Shown here in pieces: positions 34,591 to 46,104 of a stretch of 64,000 bases of DNA. Origin of the DNA: Sesamum alatum. Taxonomy: Eukaryota > Streptophyta > Magnoliopsida > Lamiales > Pedaliaceae. The stretch's first letter is position 1. Each line of letters starts with the position of its first letter. Made by a program: the position numbers and the translations under genes. The notes below the pieces were generated by a model, which made no database searches, was not told the DNA's origin, and saw only the letters and a program-made list of their open reading frames with translations. The stretch is from NCBI GenBank assembly GCA_034509735.1, contig JACGWO010000011.1:21064979-21128978 (forward strand), written 5' to 3'.

Positions 34591-34849
34591 AGCGTTTAAT
34601 GCAATTTAACTTCCTGTGATATTGCAAATGAGCAAATTACGAAAAGAATAGCAATTTACCTCCTTGAATTCTTTAGTATGGAGCAATTTGCCTCCCCAGA
34701 CAATGAGGTAAATTGCTCCATCTTAAAAAATACAGGGAGGTAAATTGATTCATTTTTAAAAAAACAAGAAGGTAACTTACTATTTTATTTTTCATGGGGA
34801 GGTAATGTGTCCATTTGCAATATCATAAGGGAGTTGCTTGCATTTTTTC
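34591..34849. repeat. MITE (family with TGCAATTTAAC ends), copy B
   Basis: The 259-bp relative of 30661-30929 shares TGATATTGCAAATGAGCAAA, AGCAATTTACCTCC and GGGAGTTGCTTGCAT. It is embedded in an AT dinucleotide run that supplies both flanks, so the duplication cannot be told from the microsatellite. Confidence 0.7.
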
Positions 34850-34927
34850 ATATATATATATATATATTGCTGATTGTTTATAGAGACAAATTTATCATAA
34901 TTCTTGTTATTAAATTATTAATTAAGG

Positions 34928-35757
34928 ATTTGTTTGGTTGGGTGAAAAGGGGGAGTATAAAAGAAGTGGAGGTAACATGTATATATAAGAAAAAGTTTGG
35001 TGTTTGATTTGGGAGAAAAGACAGATAGGAGGTCAAACTGAATGTATATGAAACAACTCCAAAATTCAATTGTTTCCATCCAAAATTGAGTGATAAAAAT
35101 GAAAGTATAAGGCCAAAAAGACAAAAAATTATATATTTTATTTTTATTCACTTTATTACTCATATATATATATATATCCTCCAATTCTTTTATTATTCTC
35201 GTTGATACCGGTACATAATTTTTGAGAAAAAATAACTAAATCGCCGAAAAAACTACTATATCCAAGTCAATAATTAGGTAAACATGCTTTGCTTAATTTT
35301 GCATTTTTCAGTATTTTTTATTGATAATTTATCATTAATCTTGATTGAATCCCTTTCCCGTTAATCTTGTTCCCTCCTCCTCTTAAACTGAATAGTTTAG
35401 AATAACTAATTAACAATATCCATTTTGATGAATACTTTTATTAATAAAAAATATTCTTGTTCTTGTTTGATAAATATTTTTAATAATACGGTTTTTGAAT
35501 TTTTGATATATTAAAATTATTTTAGTATTATATTGATTTATTTGTTTTCTAATACGAAATATAGATAAAAGGGTTAATCAATAAAATTACAAAAATTAGT
35601 CCTTTATTCTCAATCTATTTTCCTCACACCGGGAAAGTATTAGAATTACTCATTTTCCAATCATACCAAACAACTTGAAAGAAAATCATTATTCTTTCCC
35701 TCCCCCTCCTCCTTTCACTTCCCGTCCCTTTTCATTTCCCTTGAACCAAACAAACCC
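34928..35757. mobile_element. TIR element of about 830 bp, family also at 55570-58866
   Basis: The left end GGATTTGTTTGGTTGGGTG and right end TTGAACCAAACAAACCCT are inverted. The left 280 bp reappear, inverted, at about 58580-58866, and 35576-35680 reappears at 55570-55673, showing one family with one copy split by an insertion. Apparent ORFs over it (66 to 88 residues) match only because the DNA matches. The superfamily was not determined. Confidence 0.65.
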
Positions 35758-37291
35758 TAAAAATTATATTGTAACAAAGTCAAAATTATTATTAAATATA
35801 TATTTTTAATAACAACTTTAAATTGTAACTCGATACTTTGTCATTAATATTATCTTTTTGTTGTAGTGTAAGTTTATTTTGTTACCAAATTGTCATTGTC
35901 AATCTGATGCTAATTATCAATAATGACAAAAATACTCAAGCATAAAGTAATATAACATTGTCTGGGATATTTGATCGCATATAGAAGTAACATATATGTG
36001 CCTTAAATAGGATTGTTATGCAATTGATATTAGAGATCAGATCTACTTGTCAATGAGCGGGCAATATTCAGACATGAACTCATTATATTAGCTAATATTC
36101 ATATCAGACTCAATAATTTTATATTTAACTCAAACATGGATTCATACTCATTGAAATAGATATTTTGGATATATGTATGAACAAGGTCTATATTCTAAAA
36201 TACTCGCGTATGAGTATCAAACAGTTAAAATTTATTACTCTAAAAGTTCATGAGTTTGTGATTTTTTTTTTTATAAATCAATCGACTCGGATTATTTGTC
36301 ATCGAAAATAAATTTTTAAATTTATATATAGTTTATTAAACTTTTTTTAGTATTGATATTTGAAAAAGTATGTCAGAGTTTTTCTATCTTTATTTTTATA
36401 GTGGTAACTCCAAATTAAGTTTATGATGATATTAATTTGAACAAACATGATAATTTAGAAAATGAAAAGAAAAAACGTAAAAATTTAAACTAGTTGAACT
36501 CGACTAATATATGAAATAAATAAGATTTTTTTGAATTTGAACTGTAAAAGCTCATCAAACGAAAATTGAACGCAATTTCATCAAATGGATAAAAAATATT
36601 AGTCCAAAGTTAAAATATGGTTTTCATATTTTTTTTTCTACTGGTTTCTCAATTTTCGTTCCTATCCCGGATATATGTCGATTGTGTAATTGATTAATAA
36701 CGATCTATTATTTGAATACAGTCAAGATCATTATTTTATATTTCAACCATATTCAATTTGCAAAAGTTAAAAATTAGAATAGCTTTTAATTTATTTTATC
36801 GATCTCAAGTCCATGAAATATTTTTGTTAAATTAATTCAGTAATATATTTTGGTGATATCATTATAAAAAATATGTACTTTGTTTCATTCAAGTTAACAT
36901 GAGTAAGACCCAGATCAAACTTTTTTTTGGGGGAATATAAAATAGGTAAGACCTAAAGAGTATTTTATAAATAAAATCAATTATTGATATTTATTGTGTT
37001 CAAATTTAAATATAATAATACCCAATAATGGAAATCTACATCACTCTCCAAGAGGAAATGCTAGAGGATACAATAGGGCAAGTTGGAGCTAGAGTTGCCT
37101 CTTTCCGCCTTTCTAGGCTTCTTCCATTAATATTGGGCTGTGTTAGGTCGGCTTCTTTGATATTATTTATGCCTTCTTTTTGGACTACTTAGGCTATACA
37201 AGCCATGCAAAAATGATGTCATCAATATTGAACTGAAATTGGGAATAGAAAAATAGTTTTTGAAATATATATAGAAAGACCAAAATAATTA
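35758..37291. other. AT-rich intergenic DNA, no gene seen
   Basis: I see no coding region, RNA gene or complete element. A short less AT-rich patch at 37030-37200 remains unexplained. Confidence 0.45.
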
Positions 37292-37400
37292 TCTATACTA
37301 TTTAGAATTAAAGGGCAACTTATTTGGTGTCTTTGATATGCATAACTACCTATTAAGTATTATTTTATTTTTCTCCCCAATTTCCATATTTTTTATCCAT
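37292..37400 (+). repeat. Helitron 5' end, truncated
   Basis: TCTATACTATTTAG followed by TTATTTGGTGTCTTTGATATG matches the start of the Helitron family at 1 and 31120. No matching CTAG end with a hairpin was found before the hAT pseudogene takes over. Confidence 0.5.
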
Positions 37401-37414
37401 TGTCTTTTCAACTC

Positions 37415-38870
37415 CTTGAATGTTATCTATTTTCTCCCCATTAAGTTTTTCTCTCACATTTTTATGGATCGCTAACATGTTCAATACCAAGAAATTTTTC
37501 AATAACTTATCTTCTCTTATTAAAAAACCTTACAATACAGTCATGTGCTCCTTTATTGATTTATCTCGGGACTCGTCAACAAGAAGAGAGAACTATCTCC
37601 AGTCTTGATAATATTTGATATCGTCTCTGTGCGCAAGCTCTTACCAAATCTTTTTGTATCTATCAAGAAGTCATTTGTTATTTCTAGGAGTATTTGCATC
37701 AAGCACACTCCCAACACTGTAAACCCTTTTTCCATACCAATTGAGTATTTTTAGAAAAAAAATTTATTTTTAGAGGTGACCGACTCATCATGACCATAAA
37801 AAGCAAGACCTTGCATCAATAAAAAGTCTCACAACATGTAAATCAACAGTAATTTGAGTTCGATAAGTTTCCTCCGTCTTTCGATCATGAGATAAAAGCA
37901 CATGAGATACACTCTGTCTTTGGTTCATAAAATCCTCTGCTTGACGCTTTATATAATTGTGAGCACTACCAAACCCACCAATATGTTTTAAAGGCATCGA
38001 CTACCCTCTTCCAATTATTAAATCCACTCTTCTAACATACATCACCCCCATGTTTTACACCTTATCCTAGTTGTTTAGAAAGATAATGAAAAAATTACAT
38101 TTTACGTCCCATAACTTACACCATTTGCGATTTTGGTCCCATTAATTTTTGACATAGTAATTTTGGTCCCATAAGTCCACAAATGTTGCAATTTTAGTCC
38201 CATTGACAAAATCCGTTAAAGTTTTAACGGAAGGAGCACGTGCATGGCACGTGCTCCGTTAAGTCCATAAGTCACATATAATGAAACGTTGCAATTTTAG
38301 TCTCATAAGTTCACAAACGTTGCAATTTTAGTTCCATGCACGTGCTCCTTTTGTTAAAATTTTAATGGATTTCGTCAGTGGGACTAAAATTGCAACGTTT
38401 GTGGACTTAGGGGACTAAAATTGCTACGTCAAAAATTAATGGGACCAAAATCACAAATGGTGTAAGTTATGGGACGAAAAATATAGTTTTCCCGAAAGAT
38501 AACAATACAAACAAAATGTTGCATCTTTTGCTACATTATATTCCAATCAATAATTGTTGAACCACTCAGCTCTAGAGTCCCTCCATTCATTGTCATGTTT
38601 TTTAAGAAAATTTTGTCCAGTTGATCGGCACGCACCTTTTAGAAAATACTCCTTCCTAACTCTAGCTCTAATTGTAACATCAATCTCATCAATTGATTTT
38701 TGAATACCAAGATTAGCAACCATATTATTTGAATTAAACTCAACATGAATTCTTTTAGAATTGGAAATATTTGTTTTTGTTTCCACATCTAGTCTTATTT
38801 CTTCCATATGCAATCTTACTTCTTTCACATTCTGTGTTGCTTCTATACTCGATTTTAGCAAAAGATCCCG
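37415..38870 (-). pseudogene. hAT transposase pseudogene (TTF-type finger, DUF4371 region)
   Basis: Reading on the minus strand from 38861 there is VRKEYFLKGACRSTGQNF, then a tryptophan-to-stop change before LEYNVAKDATFCLYCYL, which is the TTF-type zinc-finger domain of this hAT group. After the MITE at 38087-38493 the protein resumes with FNNWKRVV, then IGGFGSAHNYIKRQAEDF, MNQRQSVSHVLLSHDRKTEE and THYRT-like segments, typical of DUF4371. Next come a NDFLIDTKRFGKS part and a VDESRDKSIKE segment, the catalytic-domain start, ending in IEKFLGIEHVSD near 37450. There are several stops and frameshifts. The C-terminal catalytic and dimerisation parts are missing. Confidence 0.85.
38087..38493. mobile_element. 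MULE-type MITE inside the hAT pseudogene, TSD GAAAGATAA
   Basis: The 407-bp element is almost wholly palindromic. Its arms (CGTCCCATAACTTACACC, TTTGGTCCCATTAATTTTTG) match the inverted copies at the right end. A central GGAGCACGTGCATGGCACGT motif recurs. A perfect 9-bp duplication GAAAGATAA flanks it (38078-38086 and 38494-38502), so it inserted after the transposase gene was in place. Confidence 0.88.
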
Positions 38871-39453
38871 CTAAATTTCACAGTCTCTTAATAACAATGT
38901 TATGTAGTTCCTTGAAAATTGAAACCTATACTTATATACTCATAAATTTCATAACCAATTTTTATATCCAAACTTATTTATTTGTTCAGAGAGATTTGAA
39001 TAGTATAACATGAAGAACTAAAATTTATTTTATCTAATAAATAAAAACAAATTACAAAACTACCAAAAGAACAAGTTGGTCGAAAATTGAAATACATAAA
39101 TTGAAAAACAATAACATAATACATAAAAGCAATAGGAATTTTTGGAAGAACTATACCTAGTATTCAGAGAATCACAAGATGGAGCAAATTTTTCTTCTTG
39201 GCAAATTATGTAGTTCTAGCTAGTGATGAGAGAATATCTAAAAGTGAATAAATGCGAGAAATTGCTTTTTGCACAAGAAAAGGGTACATTTTGATTTTTA
39301 TTTTTATTTTAAAAGTTGTTGACATTCCTTCATTTGTTGTTGTTTTATTCGTTGTTATCATTCCTTCACTGTTATTATTCCTTCTTGATCTTGTGAATCA
39401 CAAGTTGAGTTGGTCCAGTTGGAACTCAAGGATTTTGTTGTGAACTTATGGAT
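38871..39453. other. Intergenic DNA, no gene seen
   Basis: AT-rich with no clear feature. Small ORFs here (up to 80 residues) lack recognisable motifs. Confidence 0.4.
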
Positions 39454-39620
39454 TTTATCTATTATTAGTGAATTGGGATTATGGACTAACTCATAGATTT
39501 TGAGTTAGTGGGCTTATTATGAGTGAATTGGTTTATCTATTATTAGTGACTATGCTAACTCATGGATTTTGAGTTAGTGAGCTTATTATGAGTGAGTGGG
39601 TTTATCTATTATTGGCGAAT
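39454..39620 (+). repeat. Tandem repeat of about 70-78 bp, 2.3 copies
   Basis: TTTATCTATTATTAGTGA begins units at 39454, 39532 and 39601 (the last truncated). Each full unit contains TTTTGAGTTAGTG and GCTTATTATGAGTGA. Confidence 0.75.
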
Positions 39621-39891
39621 GACCCAAAACCAAGCTCTATCAAATTGATGGGCTAAATGGCATAAAGAAAAGTTTCATTGGTTAATAGCCATTTGCCCAA
39701 AGCCAAGCCCTGTCGGCAGCTTGTGCTTGACAGACTTGACACCGCCCTTCACTGCAACTTAAAAACCAGAAATAGCCAAAAAATAGAAAGATTTGATGTC
39801 AAGCTTTTCATAAATCGCAGGACCACATTTATTTAGAAAAAAAAAGGTCTCGATGAAGTGTTGTGTATCATATACAAGGAAGGAAACCAAG

Positions 39892-41521
39892 GGAGAAATT
39901 ATTTAAATAATGTTAAAAAGATAAAAAATTATCAAAATAGTACACTTTGAAATATTTTGAAAAATTAGGCGAAACCGAGATTTGAAATCCCAGTTTCTGA
40001 CAATGCATAAAAAAAAAGTGAAAAACTGTGAAACCAGAATTTCAAATCCCAATTATTGAAAATTCAAAAAAATAACAATAAAAGAACAACTAAAAAGTCG
40101 CTGAGAAGTCAGTGGCTCTGAAAATGTTTCAGAGCCGCTGACATCAGCGGTTTTACCTTTTGTATATGGCAGGTTTTCATTTTTTTTTTGTGTTTTATAA
40201 CGAATAAGTTTTAGTTGTTATCATTATTAAAAAGTAACTTTTTAATTCTTATTCAATATATATTTAATATTTTATTCATATTACGTATAAAAAAATTGAT
40301 AAAAATAATATTGAATGTGTTTATAATATTGTATATAAAGAATTGACCACAATAATACTGTGTGACTTTTCTCGAAATAACAACACTATTCAAATTTTTA
40401 TTAAATTTATTTGAAAATATTTGAGAATTTTGGCAAAATCGCTTAATGAAACAGCGGCAAAAAAAATTAAAACTAAAAATAAAAAATTGGTTGGTGTATT
40501 TTTAGAATGTATTTTTATATAACAAATTAGTTAGTGAAATAGCGGCGAAATAACGACACCATTCAAATTTTTATTATTAGAATGTATTCTTATATAAAAT
40601 CATAAATTTTTAAAAAAATTTGGTTGGTGTCTGTTACTTCAAGTGTGCATATAATTATTGTCAATTTTTTGTACACAATATTAAAAAACACGCAATATTA
40701 CTTTTGTCAATTCTTTTCATACAATATTAATAATAAAAATATTAAATTTATTATTAAATAAAAATTATTATTTTTTATTCAAAATGCATTCTAATAATAA
40801 TTGTTTTTTTAAAAAAAAATAGATAGTTTTGTTACTTCAAATAAAGTTCCACAATGTGATTGTTGTCAATTTTTATCATGAAATATTAATATAAATATTA
40901 GATTTTTAGTTATAATTTTTTTGTCGCTATTTCATTAAGCGGTTTTGATTAAATTCTCAAATCTTTTCAAAAAAATTAATAAAAATTTGAATGGTATCGT
41001 TATTTCGAGAAAAGTCACATAATTTGATTGTGGTCAATTCTTTATACACAATATTAATAAATACATTGAATATTATTTTTATCAGTTTTTTGTACATAAT
41101 ATGAATAAAATATTAAATATATATTGAGTAAGAATTAAAAAGTTACTTGTTAATTATAATAACTAAAACTTATTCATTATAAAACACAAAACAAAAAATA
41201 TAAAAATGAAATCCTGCCATATACAAAAGGTAAAACCGCTGATGTCAGCGGCTCTGAAACATTTTCAGAGCCACCAACTTCTCAGTGACTTTTTACTTCT
41301 TTTTTTTATTTTTTTTTTTTGAATTGTCAGTAACTGGGATTTGAAATCCCGCTTTCAAAGTGGCTTTGAAAACACTGACTTTTCAACATATTTTACTTTT
41401 TTTTTATGAATTGTCAGAAATCGGGATTTCAAATCTCAATTTTCCCTAATTTTTTAAAATATTTCAAATATACTATTTTGATAATTTTTTATTATTTTAA
41501 TATTATTTAAATAATTTCTCC
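39892..41521. mobile_element. Long-TIR (MULE-like) element, 1.63 kb, nearly all inverted repeat
   Basis: The ends GGAGAAATTATTTAAATAAT and ATTATTTAAATAATTTCTCC are inverted. The match continues through most of both halves: TCAAAATAGTACACTTTG, CAGAGCCGCTGACATCAG, CATATACAAAAGG, ACTTTTCTCGAAATAAC and ATTAAGCGGTTTTG each have an inverted partner. Arms are about 650-700 bp around a middle near 40700. Flanks GAAACCAAG and GTATCCAAG agree at 7 of 9. There is no ORF. It contains a perfect 16-bp palindrome CCGCTGACATCAGCGG in each arm. A transcript across it would fold into a long hairpin. Confidence 0.85.
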
Positions 41522-42234
41522 GTATCCAAGATACAAACGAAAATGAAGTACAAAGTGATCTACATAACTTCATAGAATTAAAAAATCAGACAAATCACCA
41601 ACTACAACAGATAATATCCAATTCTCAAAATAACTTTTTTGTTGGGCAGAGTTTTTGGTAATGAATTGTATTTGAAGATAAAATTTTTGAAGCCAAAGAA
41701 GTAAGCGTCTTTACTGAAGGTGAAAATTGGGGTTTTCGTTTTGCCTTGTATACCGTGTTGGGGTGAATTTACACCTTTGCCCCCGAAATCATGTGGAACT
41801 CGCGTGAGCAACCGGGGAGGGTGAGATTTGGCACAAGGATGGTTTGCCAAATTTTCCCTCACTCTTATTTGAAAAGTGCAAAATGTTCAATATGCCAATA
41901 TACATGTAAATGGCGGCGGGTCTGAAGGGATGCCGACACGGTGGCTTTGGTGCGGGTGGAGAAGAGTTTGAGGGTGGTTTTCCCGGTGGGAACGAGGTTC
42001 AATTGGAGTGTGGAAATGCTGATAGATGGAAGGTGTTTGTTGTGTCTTCTTCTCCATTTACTGCCATCTTAACATTTTTGTGTCTACAAAGTGAAAGAAA
42101 TCGAGAAAAAAAAAAAAAAAAAAAAACACACCCTATTTATACGAGGAAGAAGACTCTTTCCCTCCAAATTTCTTTTGTTATCTCATTTTCTCTCCATAGT
42201 TAGCAACTTAAACTGCGCCTTGGTTTTTTGTTAA
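41522..42234. other. Intergenic DNA of mixed composition
   Basis: The part 41740-42060 is GC-balanced and holds a 97-residue plus-strand ORF (41910-42203) beginning MAAGLKGCRHGGFGAGG, with no recognised motif; its end runs into a poly-A/lysine run. It may be an old gene fragment. A poly-A tract of about 22 lies at 42105-42126. Confidence 0.35.
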
Positions 42235-42982
42235 TGTTGGGTGGAGATCCACAAGTGGAGAATTACAACAAATCTCCTAATTACTATTACAGGCAAAATA
42301 TAATACAACTTACAAATAAAATACGAAAAATACACAAAGTAAATTCTCTAACAATTTTTAAGGCTCAGCGAGCCGAGATCCAAGGAGGGGGAACTCACTG
42401 CTACCAACAAAGCCGACTCCCACAATCGGTTGCTCAAACACCACCACAAAGACCCTCGTCCACAAAGGACCATGATCCACAGAGGATCTAAACACTACCA
42501 CACAGGTCTATCCACAAAGGGTCACAACTACACGATTTCCATGAAAGAACTTACGATTTTTCGAGAACGGAGTAGGAAGATGAAGGCTTTGTATTCACAC
42601 TTGTTATCTCTCACACAAGAGGGATGAGGACCCTTTTATGTGGGATGATGGTGAGGAAAGAGAGGCGAGAAAGGGCGGTGAAGCATGATTCCGATGCCAT
42701 CAGAATGGAGGATAGAAAGTGGGAACTCAAGGAGACATTTTTTTATGGGGAGAGAGCATGATGGCAGTGGCAGATTTGCAAGGGGAAATAAGGGATCAGG
42801 TTATAGGTCAAAACATTAAATATGGGGGACAAAGGTCACACGGGTTCTGGGCCGGGTCGGGTAGTAAAAATGGGCTTTGATGGGTTGGGCCAATTTGTGG
42901 TGGATTAAGCCATCCTTTGGTTGTGGGTTTGGGCCCGTGAGTGGGCCTACCCGAATGGGTCATGGGTCTATAAATTTCAACA
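42235..42982 (-). repeat. Copia-type LTR (minus strand)
   Basis: On the minus strand it runs from TGTTGAAATTTATAGACCC to ACCCAACA, 748 bp, the TGTTG...CAACA form frequent in copia LTRs. It is preceded (on that strand) by the purine-rich AAGGTAGAGAT, a plausible polypurine tract. Together with the gag just beyond, this looks like a 3' LTR whose internal pol has been lost. No 5' LTR was found in the window. Confidence 0.62.
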
Positions 42983-43160
42983 ATCTCTACCTTGGACCAG
43001 GATCCATGAAGGGAACCAGTACCAAGGTCGGATCTCTGCCATCATCATCGCCAAATTACGTTTGGGTTATCGAGAGGGTACCTGCAAAAACAGATAAACA
43101 GACTTGCAAGATGGGTTAGTAAAGAAAGATACAGGGATTTAGACAAGTTTCTTTAGGTTT

Positions 43161-43976
43161 CTACAATCAGAAAGCGTCTTCTAAACAATCCTCAATTATG
43201 GCATTTGCTTCTTCTTCATTATGATTTCTATCCTTGTTCTCTTTTCTAGGTTTTCTACAGTCTTTAATATAATGCCCTTTAATCCCGCAATTATAACACC
43301 TTCTTATGTTCACTTTATCATCTTCATTATCATCTTTTGATCTAGACTTATGACTTCTATATTTGTAACCAGAGTTCCTAATCCTTCCCTTAACAAAATT
43401 CACTTCAAGCTGATTTTGACTAGGTTTGTTAGTCTTAATGTCCATCTCCTTACTCTTCAACCCATTCACAACAGTTTCTAAATTAATCTGGTCCCTACCA
43501 TAGTTAATGGCGGCTTTAACATCACTGTAATATTCTGGGATGGCATTTTAGTAAAACTATAGGAGAATATTCATCAATGTTTCTATCTCCTGTCAGCTTT
43601 ATATCCTGAATTAACTTAGTAAATTCATCCAGATTCTCCTCTATATTTTTAGACAAGTCTAGTCTATAACGAAAGAATTTTTCAAGTAAGAACAATTTAC
43701 TGGGTAGGGAGTTTTTTGTATATAACTCTTCTAGCTTATCCCATAAGGCTTTATCACTATCTTGCTTCCCTACTTTTCTTAGAACATTATCAGACAGATT
43801 GAGAATAATGGAAGAGTAAGCATACTCATCATTTTCGGTTCTTTTTACTTCAGAAATTATTTCAACATATTTGCCATCAGTGGCCTTAAAAACTTTTTGC
43901 TGAATTAAAATACCCTTCATCTTTTGTTACCATATCGAAAAATTTGATATTCCATCAAAAGGATGCAGGTTTTATA
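43161..43976 (-). pseudogene. Copia gag, broken
   Basis: This is the structural protein of a Ty1/copia element. On the minus strand it starts near 43976 with HPFDGISNFSIW and a stop, then QKMKGILIQQKVFKATDGKY. The UBN2-type gag core follows (SDNVLRKVGKQDSDKALWDK, LEELYTKNSLPSKLFLLEKF, EENLDEFTKLIQDIKLTG). After a frameshift near 43510 comes the zinc knuckle CYNCGIKGHYIKDC (C-x2-C-x4-H-x4-C) and a charged tail. It lies next to the LTR at 42235-42982 with pol deleted between. At least one stop and one frameshift make it non-functional. Confidence 0.88.
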
Positions 43977-44389
43977 CAACCATCACAGAGATATAATGAC
44001 AACAAATGAAGGTATAATATCGACAATAAAGAGAACCTTATATACCTCAACCAGATACCCGACAGCCTCAAGGGCCCGACCAGGTGAAAAATAGAGAAGG
44101 GATTGGTCAAGGTCTAGTAACAGTATGCTCAAAGCAATATAACTCAAACCAAAAAATTGTAGAACGACTCTACTAAGAACAGAGTTAAAACTATGCAACA
44201 GTTTTACACAAAGCAATACTTTGCACAAAACAATGGAATCACCAAATATGTCCTGAAATTGAAAAAGGGGGGAGGGGAGGGGGAGGAGGGGTGTAATGTG
44301 TGTATTGCCTATAATATGAGATCAAAATGAAAACAAATCAACTTATAGGACCAAATATGTAACTTACCCCAAATATACATTGCTTTTTA
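43977..44389. other. Intergenic DNA, no gene seen
   Basis: A purine-rich run GGGGGGAGGGGAGGGGGAGG lies at about 44268-44287. No domain or TE end was recognised. Confidence 0.4.
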
Positions 44390-45223
44390 TCTATACTATT
44401 ATAAAAGAAAACCTTGCGGCGTACCAATTTTTGAATGTCCAAATTTGCCCTTCACTCCTTTTCTTTCCTTAAAAAAATTATTGGTCAGAAAAGTAATTTT
44501 ATTATTTTTTCCCCTCAACCCACTACTCCAAATTTCTCTCACCCCACTTCATATTTCTTTCTTCTTACTAACTTTTCTTTTCTCATTCCTTCACAATTTT
44601 TTTTTTCTTTTCATCTCACACAGTTTATTTTTATATGCTCGCGAGAATCGCGTGCAACAACGACTAGTAGTGTAAAGTGTAAACTACAATTTTTTTTTTT
44701 AATTTCTTTTTTCAGATTGGTAAGTGTCTATTCTAAACTAATTTCATGGTGAAAAATATAATTTTGCCAATAGATTCAAATAATAAATTTTTAATAAATA
44801 AAGTTAAATTACATTTTGCACCCTGAAATGAATTGAAATAGGTTCTTACCACCCTAAAAAATGAATTGCAATTTACACCTTAGAAACAAATTTTCTTTGC
44901 ACATTGAAATGTTGGCACTTTTCCGGCCAAAGCATTAACTAGAGGAAGGGCATAATTGTCTAAAAAAAAATCTCCAGGGTGGAGAATATACATTTAATAA
45001 AATATTAACTAATTTATCAGTAAGATAAAGTATTAACTAATAATTGGGATAATTATGGCCTTTTCTTTGGCCAATACTTTGGCCTGGAAAGTGGCAATAT
45101 TTCAATGTGCAAAGAAAAATTAGGGTGTGAACTGCAATTTCTATGGATTTGGGGTGCAAAATGTAATTTAAAGTAATTATGTTTTTCTTAAAGTATATAT
45201 GCACACGAGTGTGCCACTTACTC
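44390..45223 (+). mobile_element. Helitron directly upstream of CutA
   Basis: It starts TCTATACTATTATAAAAG after an A. At 45199-45215 the hairpin GCACACGAGTGTGC is followed by CACTTACT, the position where relatives end in CTAG; the final bases are degraded here. There is no Rep/helicase gene. A smaller inverted-repeat element (44805-45170) sits inside. Its 3' side lies within a few bases of the probable CutA leader. Confidence 0.62.
44805..45170. repeat. MITE nested in the Helitron
   Basis: Left TTAAATTACATTTTGCACCC and right GGGGTGCAAAATGTAATTTA are inverted, as are the inner words CAATTTACACC / GGTGTGAACTGCAATT and TTCTTTGCACATTGAAAT / ATTTCAATGTGCAAAGAA. The duplication is not clear. Confidence 0.65.
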
Positions 45224-46104
45224 TCACTGCTCCGTCGTCTCTCTCGGTTGTATAGAGCGAGAAATCAACTACGGCAACCACGACGTGACACTTCGTTCTA
45301 CTGATTTCATAAGTTGAATTTCGTTTCTGGTAGTTTTCCACATCAATTTGTGACCGAATAATGTTTTTACCTTTTTAATTTGGTTTATTCCGAGCTAGAT
45401 TTTTCCCTTGTATGCACTGCAATTTCGAATTTCTGGTAGCATCTAAGAACAGTTATTGTCTGAGTATTGATCACGAAGCCACATCCTTTGCTTAAGATTT
45501 TCTTTATGTGAATATTGTAGTTTGTATATATCGAATTTATTAAGAAATACCCCTTGAAGCTAGGGTTAGTATTATGGGTTGATTAACTATGTTAAATGGT
45601 TCTTTCATATTTCTGTTTCGTGGGAGTGTTATTTTCGGCCTCTGTCAAAAAAGTTAATGATTGTGAGGATATTAATTACAGAGATGCATTTAATCTTTAT
45701 CCGAATTTGAGCTAATCCTTAATCAATTCCAATTCCAGTTCTAAGAATCAAAAGATGACATCGAGTGCTTTTGCTGTCTTTTTTACTGTGCAAGAGGAGA
45801 TTATTTAGCAGATTTTTGGAAGTTATTTGCATTTGTTTCTGATGAAGTGATATTGGAGTTACTAAGATTAATATATAATGTTTGCAATTTGATTATTTCT
45901 GGAAGCTATGTGTTCTTTCTTTCTCTCTTTCTTTTTGGAAGATCTGTTAAATGCACTAATCTGATAATTATGGGGCTCTGAGTTTGATCATGGCATAAAC
46001 TTCATAAGGTACTAGTTAGTTTTCTGAGGGTCTAAATGTGTAGCCCATGCTTGTGGTATCAGGTAATACTAATCCCTATAAAGCCAAAACAATTGCAAAT
46101 TCTC
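45224..46104 (+). promoter_or_regulatory. Probable CutA leader with a 5' UTR intron
   Basis: A CT-rich start (GTCGTCTCTCTCGGTTG at 45232) is followed by a possible donor TCTG/GTAGTT near 45329. A possible acceptor (GGTATCAG at 46055-46062) lies 42 bp before the start codon. This is inferred from splice-site likeness and composition only. The upstream in-frame ATG at 46036 would lie within this intron or leader. Confidence 0.4.

Noticed and set aside
41910..42203. 97-residue ORF starting MAAGLKG
   Set aside because: No family signature, and it runs into a poly-A stretch; kept only as an unexplained GC-balanced patch.
44435..44752. 105-residue Phe/Ser/Leu-rich ORF in the Helitron
   Set aside because: T-rich sequence gives a hydrophobic reading frame by chance; relatives of the Helitron do not keep it as far as visible.
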